From Candidatus Hodarchaeota archaeon (GTDB lineage: Archaea; Asgardarchaeota; Heimdallarchaeia; Hodarchaeales; Hodarchaeaceae): 6,829 nucleotides of DNA. Below the pieces are notes generated by a model. It was given only the letters and a program-made list of their open reading frames with translations, was not told where the DNA came from and made no database searches. A program made the position numbers and the translations under genes. The stretch lies in contig JAEOSP010000441.1 of NCBI GenBank assembly GCA_016840305.1, positions 1 to 6,829 of the forward strand, read 5' to 3'. Positions 1 through 6,070 of the stretch are shown piece by piece. How positions within the stretch are numbered: position 1 is the stretch's first letter; every line of letters starts with the position of its first letter.

Positions 1-288
1 AAATCGCGTTTTGAAGAATTAGCAAAATTAATAACGATTTTAGACCCTGAAATGGACAAAGAAATATTTAAACGCTTATCAGAGCAATATTATGGAATTG
101 AAGAAGACCAGAGTTTGAAAATCGCCAAATGGATGGCTAAAAATGAAGAAGTCATCTCTAAGAACAGATTAAATATTGGTCAGATCTTCAAAGCATTGAA
201 AACAATATTAGATTTTGGAAATACTGGAGATAAATCCATCAGTGAAGTGATGGAGCTGCTAAAACATCCTGAAAGAGAGGTTGAGTAA
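1..288 (+). CDS. 3' end of an unrecognised, probably helical protein (5' truncated by window edge)
   Basis: The reading frame is open from the first base of the window and ends at TAA 286-288, giving 95 visible residues; the true start lies upstream. An ATG at 52 is in frame but nothing suggests it is the start, because the codons before it continue the same kind of sequence (E, L, K and I rich). The visible part is highly charged and looks all-helical, with short amphipathic stretches such as EELAKLITIL and IGQIFKALKTIL. There are no cysteines, no membrane segment and no catalytic motif I recognise. It could be the C-terminal helical region of a larger regulatory or scaffold protein. It is followed by a T-rich tract, so it appears to close its own transcription unit. 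Function unknown. Confidence 0.6.
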   Translation, partial: KSRFEELAKLITILDPEMDKEIFKRLSEQYYGIEEDQSLKIAKWMAKNEEVISKNRLNIGQIFKALKTILDFGNTGDKSISEVMELLKHPEREVE

Positions 289-317
289 GTAACAAGCTGG
301 TAAATATGCTTTAGGTC

Positions 318-330
318 TTTTTTTAAAAAA
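318..330. terminator. Back-to-back T7/A6 tract between convergent genes
   Basis: Seven T (318-324) are followed directly by six A (325-330). It lies in the 54-base gap between the end of the plus-strand gene (288) and the end of the minus-strand longin-like gene (343). Archaeal termination commonly occurs at oligo-T on the non-template strand. This tract supplies T7 for the plus strand and T6 for the minus strand, so it can serve both converging transcripts. No GC-rich stem precedes it. Confidence 0.5.
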
Positions 331-342
331 TACTCTTCAAAG

Positions 343-1170
343 CTAAAAAGGACGTTTGGGGAGGTGTTCTTTGATCCCTTTGTATAGTTGAGTAGAGATA
401 CGATCCAATTGAGCCTCTAAATATGGTTTTATCTCACTGTTGTAGAAGAATCGACTCATAAGAAAGAAATCTGTATTATCCCCAATCCTCTTAATTATCC
501 ATCCTTCTCTGTCCATCTCATCTGATTCATCACCTTCATTTAATTTAGCTTCAAACCATAAATCCTTCTTTGACGGGATCATTGGAATAAATGACTGAAA
601 CACAGCCCTTTCATTCGGATCCTTTAATCCAAAATGATCAATAATCCCTTCATCTACATCTGCAACATAAAGACTCTTAAAACGCATTCCCACTGTGTCA
701 TTTCCTTCAAAACGTGATATTGCTTCTGCAATTTGTTTCGAAAATTCTGGGGGAAAATGCTGTGAGAATTGAATAATCTTACTGATACTTGACTGTTCAG
801 TTTTTGGAATAACATTTAAACGTGAAAAATTGGAATCAAGAATTGTGGAAAGGTAGACACCTAAAATCTGATCAATCGCTTCAATTTTTGAACGTGTATA
901 ACCAACATTATCAAAAATATCCTGTAGAACAATGTATGCAATTGGAAGTGTGTTCTCTTCTTGAGGGTTGTAAATTACTAGCTGGAAATCAGCAAGATGT
1001 ATGCTTCGTAAGTTACCCTCACTGGCAAATTCCTTGGAGAAGGCAGTTAACGCACTTACTAATGGCCATAATAATGTGGGATCTATTTTAAATTTAATTT
1101 TTCTATTATTCACGTACAATTCATGGCCTATTCCAGTTTCTATATTACAAATGGCAAAAAGATGAATCAT
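343..1170 (-). CDS. Large longin/roadblock-like Asgard-type protein (275 aa), function unknown
   Basis: ATG start at 1168-1170, TAG stop at 343-345. The protein is cytosolic-looking, with no signal peptide or membrane segment. Residues about 1-120 alternate beta-like and helical segments: an early strand (LFAICNIETGIG), a helix (LVSALTAFSKEF), then strands IHLADFQLVIYN and LPIAYIVLQDIFDN, and a helix IEAIDQILGVYLSTIL. This order fits a longin or roadblock/LC7 fold, which in Asgard archaea is often linked to small GTPases. The C-terminal part (about 165-260) again has strand-like segments (MRFKSLYVADV, FFLMSRFFY) and may be a second related domain. An acidic stretch (EGDESDEMD) precedes a final helix. 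An A/T-rich element 25-36 bases upstream of the ATG suggests its own promoter with a nearly leaderless mRNA. The fold call is by pattern only; no GTPase gene is adjacent. Confidence 0.55.
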   Translation of the reverse strand: MIHLFAICNIETGIGHELYVNNRKIKFKIDPTLLWPLVSALTAFSKEFASEGNLRSIHLADFQLVIYNPQEENTLPIAYIVLQDIFDNVGYTRSKIEAIDQILGVYLSTILDSNFSRLNVIPKTEQSSISKIIQFSQHFPPEFSKQIAEAISRFEGNDTVGMRFKSLYVADVDEGIIDHFGLKDPNERAVFQSFIPMIPSKKDLWFEAKLNEGDESDEMDREGWIIKRIGDNTDFFLMSRFFYNSEIKPYLEAQLDRISTQLYKGIKEHLPKRPF

Positions 1171-1194
1171 TTCAGTATCTCACAACTTTCAAGA

Positions 1195-1206
1195 TTTTTA
1201 ATTAAT
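1195..1206 (-). promoter_or_regulatory. TATA-like element upstream of the 275-aa longin-like gene
   Basis: Read on the minus strand this is ATTAATTAAAAA, centred about 30 bases before the ATG at 1170. With the usual archaeal TATA-to-start distance of about 25-27 bases, transcription would begin within a few bases of the ATG. This matches leaderless or very short-leader archaeal mRNAs. The surroundings are AT-rich, so chance matches are easy. Confidence 0.35.
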
Positions 1207-1287
1207 CAATCAATATCACAGGAATTCCAGTATTTCCCCCCTATTAAACTTTGGAAATTTCAATCACTCTGGGTTAATAATATCCAA

Positions 1288-1902
1288 TTATTCTCTTTTT
1301 CTCATAAAGAAGGAACACCAATTAATATCACGTCCCATAACATCAGAATTTTCTAACAATGAAATTAAGGAAAAATCAGATGATTCACAGATCGTAATCC
1401 AATGATCTTTAGACATGTAAGTCAAAAAACGCCCTTCAGGAGTTATTATACTTTCAACCTTATTGTTTTCTTTGATATAAACAGAGAAGAAAAGTTTCCC
1501 GTTCCTCATTAGTATGCGTGAGATTTCTTTTAGAACAAAGTCAATATCTTTGATTTCAAGATGCATAAGGACAGCAATTGCATAAACTCCTGAAAATGTT
1601 TCTTTAGGAAATGGGATTTTCCCAGGTAGTTTTATGTTACATTGCTTCTTTCTCAATTCTGGGTGTAATTTAACTGCTTCACTAAGCATACTTTGGGATC
1701 CATCTGAAACTAATACGTTATAACCGTTTGAGGTTAAGAAGGCTGCATCTCTTCCTGATCCACAACCCAGTTCTAATAGTTTATCTTCCTTAGAAAATAC
1801 CTCTGTAAGTTTTTGTTGGAGGTTTTTCATATCTAGATTTTCATATTTCTCTGTTATTTCCCTTGAATTCTTCTCGTAATAATTAAGAGTTGTATTTTTC
1901 AT
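1288..1902 (-). CDS. Class I SAM-dependent methyltransferase (204 aa)
   Basis: A Rossmann-fold methyltransferase that transfers a methyl group from S-adenosylmethionine to an unknown acceptor. Motif I is clear: LLELGCGSGRDA at residues about 42-53, the glycine-rich SAM-binding loop. It is followed by an acidic strand end (VLVSDGS, Asp67) for the ribose hydroxyls, the motif IV region (GVYAIAVLMHL, about 105-115) and a later strand (GKLFFSVY). Length fits a minimal methyltransferase domain with no added substrate-binding domain. I chose the ATG at 1900-1902; a TTG four codons upstream is in frame but less likely. It lies 117 bases upstream of the longin-like gene on the same strand, but that gene seems to have its own TATA element, so co-transcription is uncertain. 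The sequence most resembles the broad Methyltransf_11/25-type group, in which the substrate (small molecule or protein) cannot be told from sequence. Confidence 0.85.
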   Translation of the reverse strand: MKNTTLNYYEKNSREITEKYENLDMKNLQQKLTEVFSKEDKLLELGCGSGRDAAFLTSNGYNVLVSDGSQSMLSEAVKLHPELRKKQCNIKLPGKIPFPKETFSGVYAIAVLMHLEIKDIDFVLKEISRILMRNGKLFFSVYIKENNKVESIITPEGRFLTYMSKDHWITICESSDFSLISLLENSDVMGRDINWCSFFMRKRE

Positions 1903-2243
1903 TATAAAACACAATAATCTATTGATATTGCTAGCACCTAAAACTTTTTGCTTCTAAGAGTGCTACTGTGAAAATCAGCCGCACACCAGAGTTTAATATG
2001 TGTTTATAGAAGATGAATCACATCTCAATGTAATCCAATTTAAAAATACTAATAGGAATTTTGAGTCAATAGGCCATACCTTGAGCTTTAACGGTGATAT
2101 CAAATTAAATCAGCGACACCAAAATGAAAAATGTGTCGTTCTTAGATATCTATTAATTATATTAAGGGTGAGATTACTTATTGTACATGACTGAAAAGTA
2201 GGTTTAAGAGTGAAGATGATTCCCCTTGTCAAAATCTAGCAAA
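1903..2243. other. Divergent intergenic region with no supported gene
   Basis: About 340 bases separate the methyltransferase (minus) from the small longin protein (plus), so promoters for both are expected here. A TTTAAGA element at 2203-2209 lies about 35 bases before the ATG at 2244 and is a weak TATA candidate for the plus gene. A GTG-started frame at 2000-2194 would give 64 residues beginning near FIEDESHLNV. That has a faint likeness to the catalytic D-E-S region of IS630-type transposases, but there is no flanking frame, no terminal repeats and no ribosome site, so I do not call it a gene or a mobile element. Confidence 0.4.
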
Positions 2244-2648
2244 ATGCCCATCCGAGATATTTACATCATACATGAATCAGGGTTGGTTTTAATCTCTCGT
2301 CATTATCATGATGGAGATACACACCCAGATATCATTGGAGGCTTTTTCATTGCAATGACAAATTTTGTTGAGCAAATCATGGGAGAATCTATTCAAGAAA
2401 TTAAATTAGATCAGCATATGATTGTCTATAAGAAAATTGGCCCCATTCTCGCAGCTTTGGTTACTGAACCGAAGAATATTACTAAGAGACGAATGACAAT
2501 TTTGATTAAATCAATCTTATCTAATTTTTTCGATGAATATGTTGTCTATCTTGAGGAGGGGCTAATTGAACCTAGTATGTTTTCTGGCTTTGGAACTGCT
2601 CTGGATAAGATTGTGAACGCGAATTATTCATTGAAAAATGTTTTTTGA
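2244..2648 (+). CDS. Small single longin-domain protein, Asgard type (134 aa)
   Basis: A compact protein that begins directly with a beta-strand, IRDIYIIHESGLVLISRHY. This 'strand - acidic/Gly turn - strand' opening is typical of longin domains in Asgard archaea and of the first longin domain of eukaryotic Mon1/Fuz/HPS1-type proteins. Then follow helix FFIAMTNFVEQIMG, strands IQEIKLDQHMIVYKKIGPILAALVT (residues about 53-77), a long helix (MTILIKSILSNFFDEY) and a C-terminal helix. The family generally acts at small-GTPase complexes in the cytosol; no catalytic residues are expected or seen. The ATG at 2244 is chosen because the domain starts at once; an in-frame TTG at 2226 would add six residues. 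It is on the same strand as the conjugation cluster but about 195 bases away, with inverted repeats and a TATA-like element between, so it is probably a separate unit. Confidence 0.7.
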   Translation: MPIRDIYIIHESGLVLISRHYHDGDTHPDIIGGFFIAMTNFVEQIMGESIQEIKLDQHMIVYKKIGPILAALVTEPKNITKRRMTILIKSILSNFFDEYVVYLEEGLIEPSMFSGFGTALDKIVNANYSLKNVF

Positions 2649-2730
2649 ACTTCCTTCATTCTAAGTTAGTTTAACATTTGTACCACAGATTATTTATTGG
2701 TAGTTGAACAATGACTGGATGAGTATATCT

Positions 2731-2778
2731 GGAAATTCTCTTTCTTTGGAACGAATTTTTCGTCAAATACGAATTTCC
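2731..2778. repeat. Nested inverted repeats upstream of the conjugation operon
   Basis: An 8-bp perfect inverted repeat, GGAAATTC at 2731-2738 and GAATTTCC at 2771-2778, encloses a second perfect hairpin, ACGAA-TTT-TTCGT at 2751-2763. The structure ends about 9 bases before an A/T-rich TATA-like stretch (2787-2798). Its position suits an operator for a dimeric regulator of the downstream operon, or a structured RNA end for the upstream gene. Chance is not excluded in DNA this AT-rich. Confidence 0.4.
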
Positions 2779-2786
2779 AATAAATA

Positions 2787-2798
2787 AAAATTAATAAA
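2787..2798 (+). promoter_or_regulatory. TATA-like element for the E1-E2-JAB operon
   Basis: AAAATTAATAAA lies 31-57 bases before the three in-frame ATGs (2829, 2838, 2844) of the mini-ORF that opens the cluster. Standard archaeal spacing puts the transcript start near 2820. No comparably placed element is seen before the JAB gene, so the mini-ORF and the conjugation genes are probably on one transcript. Confidence 0.35.
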
Positions 2799-2843
2799 CT
2801 AAGATTGACCGTGCTCATATGTATATTAATGGAGTTCATGTTT

Positions 2844-2945
2844 ATGCCAAGACCAGTTAAAAGAGTAGACACAGAATCTAAAGAGAAAGCCAGGGAAGAT
2901 GCTGACAAGAATAAAGAAACTGTTCCAATTTCTAAGCATTATTAA
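2844..2945 (+). CDS. Charged 33-residue mini-protein at the head of the conjugation operon
   Basis: The frame reads MPRPVKRVDTESKEK and continues in Lys, Arg, Glu and Asp to a C-terminus of PISKHY; TAA at 2943-2945. Two more in-frame ATGs (2829 and 2838) could extend it to 38 residues. I prefer 2844 because GGAG at 2831-2834 lies nine bases before it, a good Shine-Dalgarno distance. The middle (about residues 9-26) is a strongly charged potential single helix; the rest looks disordered. It has no cysteine, no Gly-Gly tail and is far too short for a beta-grasp ubiquitin-like fold. It ends 59 bases before the JAB ATG. It could be a small substrate, adaptor or Pup-like disordered tag, or a non-functional leader ORF; sequence alone does not decide. 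Confidence 0.4.
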   Translation: MPRPVKRVDTESKEKAREDADKNKETVPISKHY

Positions 2946-3004
2946 CAACGATTTTCTTTTGTTTCTTTCATTGTTTGGGGATATTCTCGTTGTCTGATAA
3001 TTAT

Positions 3005-3928
3005 ATGATATCTATTTTCGTACAATTTAATCAGTCAGTGCACGATCTTATGGTTAATGAAGCTTCCCTATGGCCTGATTTAGAAACTGGAGGCATGCTT
3101 TTTGGTAAAATCAGTGAGAGTGCAAATTCACTCAGTGTTACAATTGATACAATGTATATACCTCCAGATACTAGTTGTACAAGAAAAAGTTCCTACTATG
3201 AAATTGATCCAAATTACGCGAAAGAAATTCTTGAAAATGAGTCAACTCTCTATTTAGGTAACTGGCACAAACATCTGGGATATGGTGGTCCTAGTTCTGG
3301 GGATCTAAGACAAATAGAGGATTTTTTCCTAAGTAATTCACATAGAAATGTCATTATGACATGTATTCTTGATTTTTTATCTAAAGATAACAATGAATTG
3401 ATTATTGAGGTTTATAAAAGAACAAATAATGATTCTACCAACAAAAATGAACCTTTTCAAACCTTTAGAGTTCGTCCAGAAGATATTACGTATTTTAATG
3501 ATGACCATCCAGGAGAAGAAGTAACTTCTGGGATTTCATCTGAGATTGTTAAAACGATAAAAGAAGCATTATTAGAAATATATGACTATAATTTCCCCAT
3601 AAATGAAATTGATGACTTTCCAGGCTCTACTAATGGTGAAAGAATAATTTCTTTCCCTTATCAAGTGAAATTCAAAAATTCGGATTTACAAGAAGAAATA
3701 GATCTTCTTATAACACTTTCTATTCCTCCTGAGTTTCCTAATGGGAAACTATACATTGATTTGTCTTCGAAAGATATGTCTAAAAATATCACTATTAATA
3801 AGCATGATGCAGATGTCCTTAATAATGAGGAACTACTTCTTCCTTTTCTTGAACTTTTGAAAGCAAATTTAGAAGATGAAGTTCCATCATTACTTAAGCA
3901 ACCCTTATGGAAAGTACTAAAAAACTGA
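3005..3928 (+). CDS. JAB/MPN (JAMM) isopeptidase-like protein with C-terminal RWD/E2-fold-like domain
   Basis: A zinc-dependent protease of the Mov34/MPN/PAD-1 family, likely to process a ubiquitin-like modifier or remove it from targets. From the ATG at 3005 it has 307 residues. The JAMM signature is intact: Glu27 in LETGGMLFGK, His88 and His90 in NWHKHLGYGGPSSGD, a following serine (97) and Asp100. The loop between the second His and Ser is six residues, one short of the usual HxHx7SxxD. Residues about 177-295 look like an RWD/UBC-fold domain: helix IVKTIKEALLEIY, strands ISFPYQVKF and EIDLLITLSIPPEFPNGKLYI with the E2-like 'PPEFP' turn, then C-terminal helices. This part has no cysteine, so it is probably a non-catalytic binding domain. 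In-frame TTG starts at 2975 and 2990 (the latter after GGGGAT) are alternatives. The stop nearly touches the E1 start, implying translational coupling. Confidence 0.85.
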   Translation: MISIFVQFNQSVHDLMVNEASLWPDLETGGMLFGKISESANSLSVTIDTMYIPPDTSCTRKSSYYEIDPNYAKEILENESTLYLGNWHKHLGYGGPSSGDLRQIEDFFLSNSHRNVIMTCILDFLSKDNNELIIEVYKRTNNDSTNKNEPFQTFRVRPEDITYFNDDHPGEEVTSGISSEIVKTIKEALLEIYDYNFPINEIDDFPGSTNGERIISFPYQVKFKNSDLQEEIDLLITLSIPPEFPNGKLYIDLSSKDMSKNITINKHDADVLNNEELLLPFLELLKANLEDEVPSLLKQPLWKVLKN

Positions 3929-3929
3929 T

Positions 3930-5144
3930 GTGGCTTTGATGAAAGTATTAATTTTCCCTTCTTTTCTGTTAGGATTAAAAAGATTGAATAGTCAAACGGG
4001 ATCTTATTCATTATATGGAAGGGTATATGATGATTATACGGTCTGTCATTTGACTGGAATATCCAAATCCAATGGTTTTGATCAATTAATAGGTATTTTC
4101 ACATTTAAAGAGGATTTACATAAAGATGTGCTGAATTATCCCTATTTACATGTATACATTGATTCAGAAGATGTTTTGGATTTAAAAATTGACATTCATA
4201 ATGGTTTTGAGGATAAACTTTCAAATGTGAGATTGAATGTAGAGCTAGTGGACCTTCAAAGACTTTTTGTTCGTATTGACCAAAATGAAACTCCTTTAGA
4301 AATGCTAAAGACGAAAAAAGTAGTTATTATTGGGATGGGATCAGGTGGATCATTATTAGCTGTTTATTTAGCAAAATCTGGATTAAAGAATTTCATTTTT
4401 TTAGATGATGACAGATTAGAAACCCATAATATTATTAGACATATCTGTGACCTTTCCCAATTAGGTCGATATAAAACTCATGCTGTAAAAGAGTTCATTG
4501 AGAAAAGAATTCCTGATGTGAATATACAGACAGCGGAGAAAAAGTTCGATCTTCACACTGAAGCTGATTCTAAAGAATTCCTGAAAATGTTCCAGGGAGT
4601 TGATCTTATTATCGCAGTCTCAGGAGAGCTCACAGTTAACTATTCTGTAAACGATTTTATTCATACAAATCATCTCCCTATTCCTATCATTTTTGCTGGA
4701 ACTTTTGACGGAGTGAAAGGAGGTCTGATGTTCAAGGTTGACCCTCGCAAGGAAGACTATTGTTACCATTGTATTTATTCTGATCCGATTGATAAAGTTG
4801 GTACAAGCTCATTACCAACCACTTCCGAATTAGAAAAACAAATTAGCTATGATAGAACCCTCCAGGAACAAATTGCGCAACCAGGATTAGGATTAGATAT
4901 AGATAACCTAACTATCCTTCTCTCAAAGTTCTCTTTAGACGTTTTACTTCAAGAAAATGAACATGGACTCTATAAATTTGACCAGAATTTCTATATGTGG
5001 TTCAACCGAACAATGTTAAAGAATGATGGAGAATCGGTTAAATTTGAAGGCCTAGAGTTATATTATTATGAGGATTTAACTAAAGATACCCGGTGTCCGT
5101 TCCATGGAAACACAGATGAATTGAAAAACGAATCTGATGAATAG
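3930..5144 (+). CDS. ThiF/E1-like adenylyltransferase with N-terminal degenerate JAB-like domain (404 aa)
   Basis: An E1-type enzyme expected to adenylate the C-terminus of a modifier with ATP and pass it to the E2 proteins. The nucleotide site is clear: KKVVIIGMGSGGS (residues 129-141), the acidic strand end FLDDDRLETHNIIRH (157-171) with Asn167 and Arg170, and Lys182 in LGRYKTH. A zinc site is predicted from C278-x2-C281 and C389-x2-H392. Where MoeB-type enzymes have an Mg-binding Asp in a T-D-N motif, this reads V-S-G-E (229-232). The only other cysteines are C39 and C173, so no crossover-loop catalytic Cys is apparent. Residues about 1-120 can be laid over the neighbouring JAB domain strand by strand but with the metal ligands gone. 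The GTG at 3930 sits one base after the JAB stop; an ATG at 3939 is an alternative. Neither has a clear ribosome site, which fits stop-restart coupling. Confidence 0.88.
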   Translation: MALMKVLIFPSFLLGLKRLNSQTGSYSLYGRVYDDYTVCHLTGISKSNGFDQLIGIFTFKEDLHKDVLNYPYLHVYIDSEDVLDLKIDIHNGFEDKLSNVRLNVELVDLQRLFVRIDQNETPLEMLKTKKVVIIGMGSGGSLLAVYLAKSGLKNFIFLDDDRLETHNIIRHICDLSQLGRYKTHAVKEFIEKRIPDVNIQTAEKKFDLHTEADSKEFLKMFQGVDLIIAVSGELTVNYSVNDFIHTNHLPIPIIFAGTFDGVKGGLMFKVDPRKEDYCYHCIYSDPIDKVGTSSLPTTSELEKQISYDRTLQEQIAQPGLGLDIDNLTILLSKFSLDVLLQENEHGLYKFDQNFYMWFNRTMLKNDGESVKFEGLELYYYEDLTKDTRCPFHGNTDELKNESDE

Positions 5145-5186
5145 TCAAGAGTTATTAAACAATATCCATTTGAGGAAGCAACGAGT

Positions 5187-5621
5187 ATGTCACTAAGAGG
5201 AAACCTAATTGATAGGGAGCACGAGAAAATTAGGAAGATTTTCCCCGAGATCAGGAGAAGAGACTTTCAGACGCTTCCAAATGGCAACAAATGTGTGCAA
5301 GTCAGTTATGTTACCTATGGAAAGTATGCTTGTGGTGTATTTGATATATTAATTGAATTCCCTTATAATTATCCAGTTGGGGCTCCTCATGCGTGGGTTC
5401 AAAAGCCAAAATTACCAAAAAAAACGCCTCATGTATATAAACGAGATGAAGACGGTCATGCTGACATATGCTATTTGAGACCCAAGAAAGATTGGAATTT
5501 TAGTCTGAGCTCTTATGATGCAGCCATTCTTATTGAAAATTGGTTATCTACGTACTGTAAATGGACTATAACTGGTGTTTGGGACTGGCCAGAAGCAGGA
5601 TTTTTTGATCACGTGCTTTGA
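5187..5621 (+). CDS. E2-like (UBC-fold) conjugating enzyme, first of tandem pair (144 aa)
   Basis: A stand-alone prokaryotic E2 expected to carry the activated modifier as a thioester and transfer it to targets. The UBC core is recognisable: strand and turn ILIEFPYNYPVGAPHAW (residues about 54-70, the E2 'FPxxYP...P' signature), His82, then HADICYLRP with the likely catalytic Cys95, a downstream Trp103 and a C-terminal helix. As in bacterial E2s, the eukaryotic HPN triad is absent (HVY at 82-84). The tail WLSTYCKWTITGVWDW resembles the 'WL..YE.W..TG.W' ending of E2 domains in CBASS Cap2-type proteins. The ATG at 5187 is supported by GAGGA at 5172-5176. It starts 42 bases after the E1 stop and is followed after 12 bases by its paralogue. 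It also has C36, C49 and C124, all shared with the paralogue. Confidence 0.85.
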   Translation: MSLRGNLIDREHEKIRKIFPEIRRRDFQTLPNGNKCVQVSYVTYGKYACGVFDILIEFPYNYPVGAPHAWVQKPKLPKKTPHVYKRDEDGHADICYLRPKKDWNFSLSSYDAAILIENWLSTYCKWTITGVWDWPEAGFFDHVL

Positions 5622-5654
5622 CAACAGTACAAAATGCAAATCTTTGGAAGATGG

Positions 5655-6062
5655 ATGATGAGACGAACCGTTGACGATGAACTTCACGAATTAAAAGGAG
5701 TTTTTCCAAGATTAGCTAGAAAGGACTTTTATTATTTAGAAAATGGGAATATTTGTGTAAAAGTCATCTACAAAACTACTGGGGAATATGCTTGTGGTAC
5801 ATTTGTCGTACTAATGGAATTTCCTCATAATTACCCTAGTGCTCCTCCACATGCGTGGATAATAGAACCAAAAATCTCTGGGCGAGTACATCATGTCCAT
5901 CGACGCGATGAGCACGATCACACAGAAATTTGTTATCTCAGACCACAGAAGGACTGGCATTTTTCATTTACAGCTTACGATGCAGCCATTATGATTCAAA
6001 CCTGGATATGGGCTTATTGTCGATGGCAGAAAATCGGTGTTTGGGACTGGAAAGAAGCCTAG
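5655..6062 (+). CDS. E2-like (UBC-fold) conjugating enzyme, second of tandem pair (135 aa)
   Basis: A paralogue of the preceding gene, about 55-60% identical by hand alignment over the shared 118 or so residues with no gaps needed. It keeps the same core: LMEFPHNYPSAPPHAW, histidines of the HHVHRRDEHDH stretch, the catalytic-site motif TEICYLRPQKDW (likely catalytic Cys93 from this start), and the Trp-rich end YCRWQKIGVWDW. All four cysteines are in equivalent positions. I chose the ATG at 5655 because it aligns best with the start of the first copy and GGAAG lies just upstream; an ATG at 5634 would add seven residues. The protein stops at KEA, lacking the seven-residue tail (GFFDHVL) of the first copy. 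Its stop is eight bases from the stop of a decayed minus-strand gene. With both active-site cysteines kept, both copies may be active, perhaps on different targets or as a heterodimer. Confidence 0.85.
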   Translation: MMRRTVDDELHELKGVFPRLARKDFYYLENGNICVKVIYKTTGEYACGTFVVLMEFPHNYPSAPPHAWIIEPKISGRVHHVHRRDEHDHTEICYLRPQKDWHFSFTAYDAAIMIQTWIWAYCRWQKIGVWDWKEA

Positions 6063-6070
6063 ACCAAGAT

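Noticed and set aside
822..1356. Two plus-strand open frames (822-1091 and 1123-1356)
   Set aside because: They overlap, antisense, the longin-like gene and the end of the methyltransferase, which have far better protein character.
2000..2194. GTG-started 64-codon plus-strand frame with a faint IS630-like D-E-S motif
   Set aside because: No ribosome site, no extension of the similarity in any neighbouring frame, no terminal repeats, and composition like non-coding DNA.
2690..2908. Minus-strand 72-codon frame with a hydrophobic stretch
   Set aside because: It covers the operon promoter and the antisense of the mini-ORF; its Ser/Leu/Ile-rich sequence looks like a reverse-frame artefact of AT-rich DNA.
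3661..4011. Minus-strand 116-codon open frame
   Set aside because: It is antisense to the RWD-like domain and the E1 start; its Ser/Lys/Phe-rich content is typical of a shadow frame.
2844..6062. Complete CBASS anti-phage system
   Set aside because: The E2 tails and JAB fit Cap2/Cap3-like proteins, but E1 and E2 are separate genes here and no CD-NTase or effector gene is in the window.
2844..6062. Canonical eukaryote-like Asgard ubiquitin cluster
   Set aside because: No ubiquitin or RING gene is present, and the E2s lack the HPN motif and have the bacterial-type Trp-rich tail.
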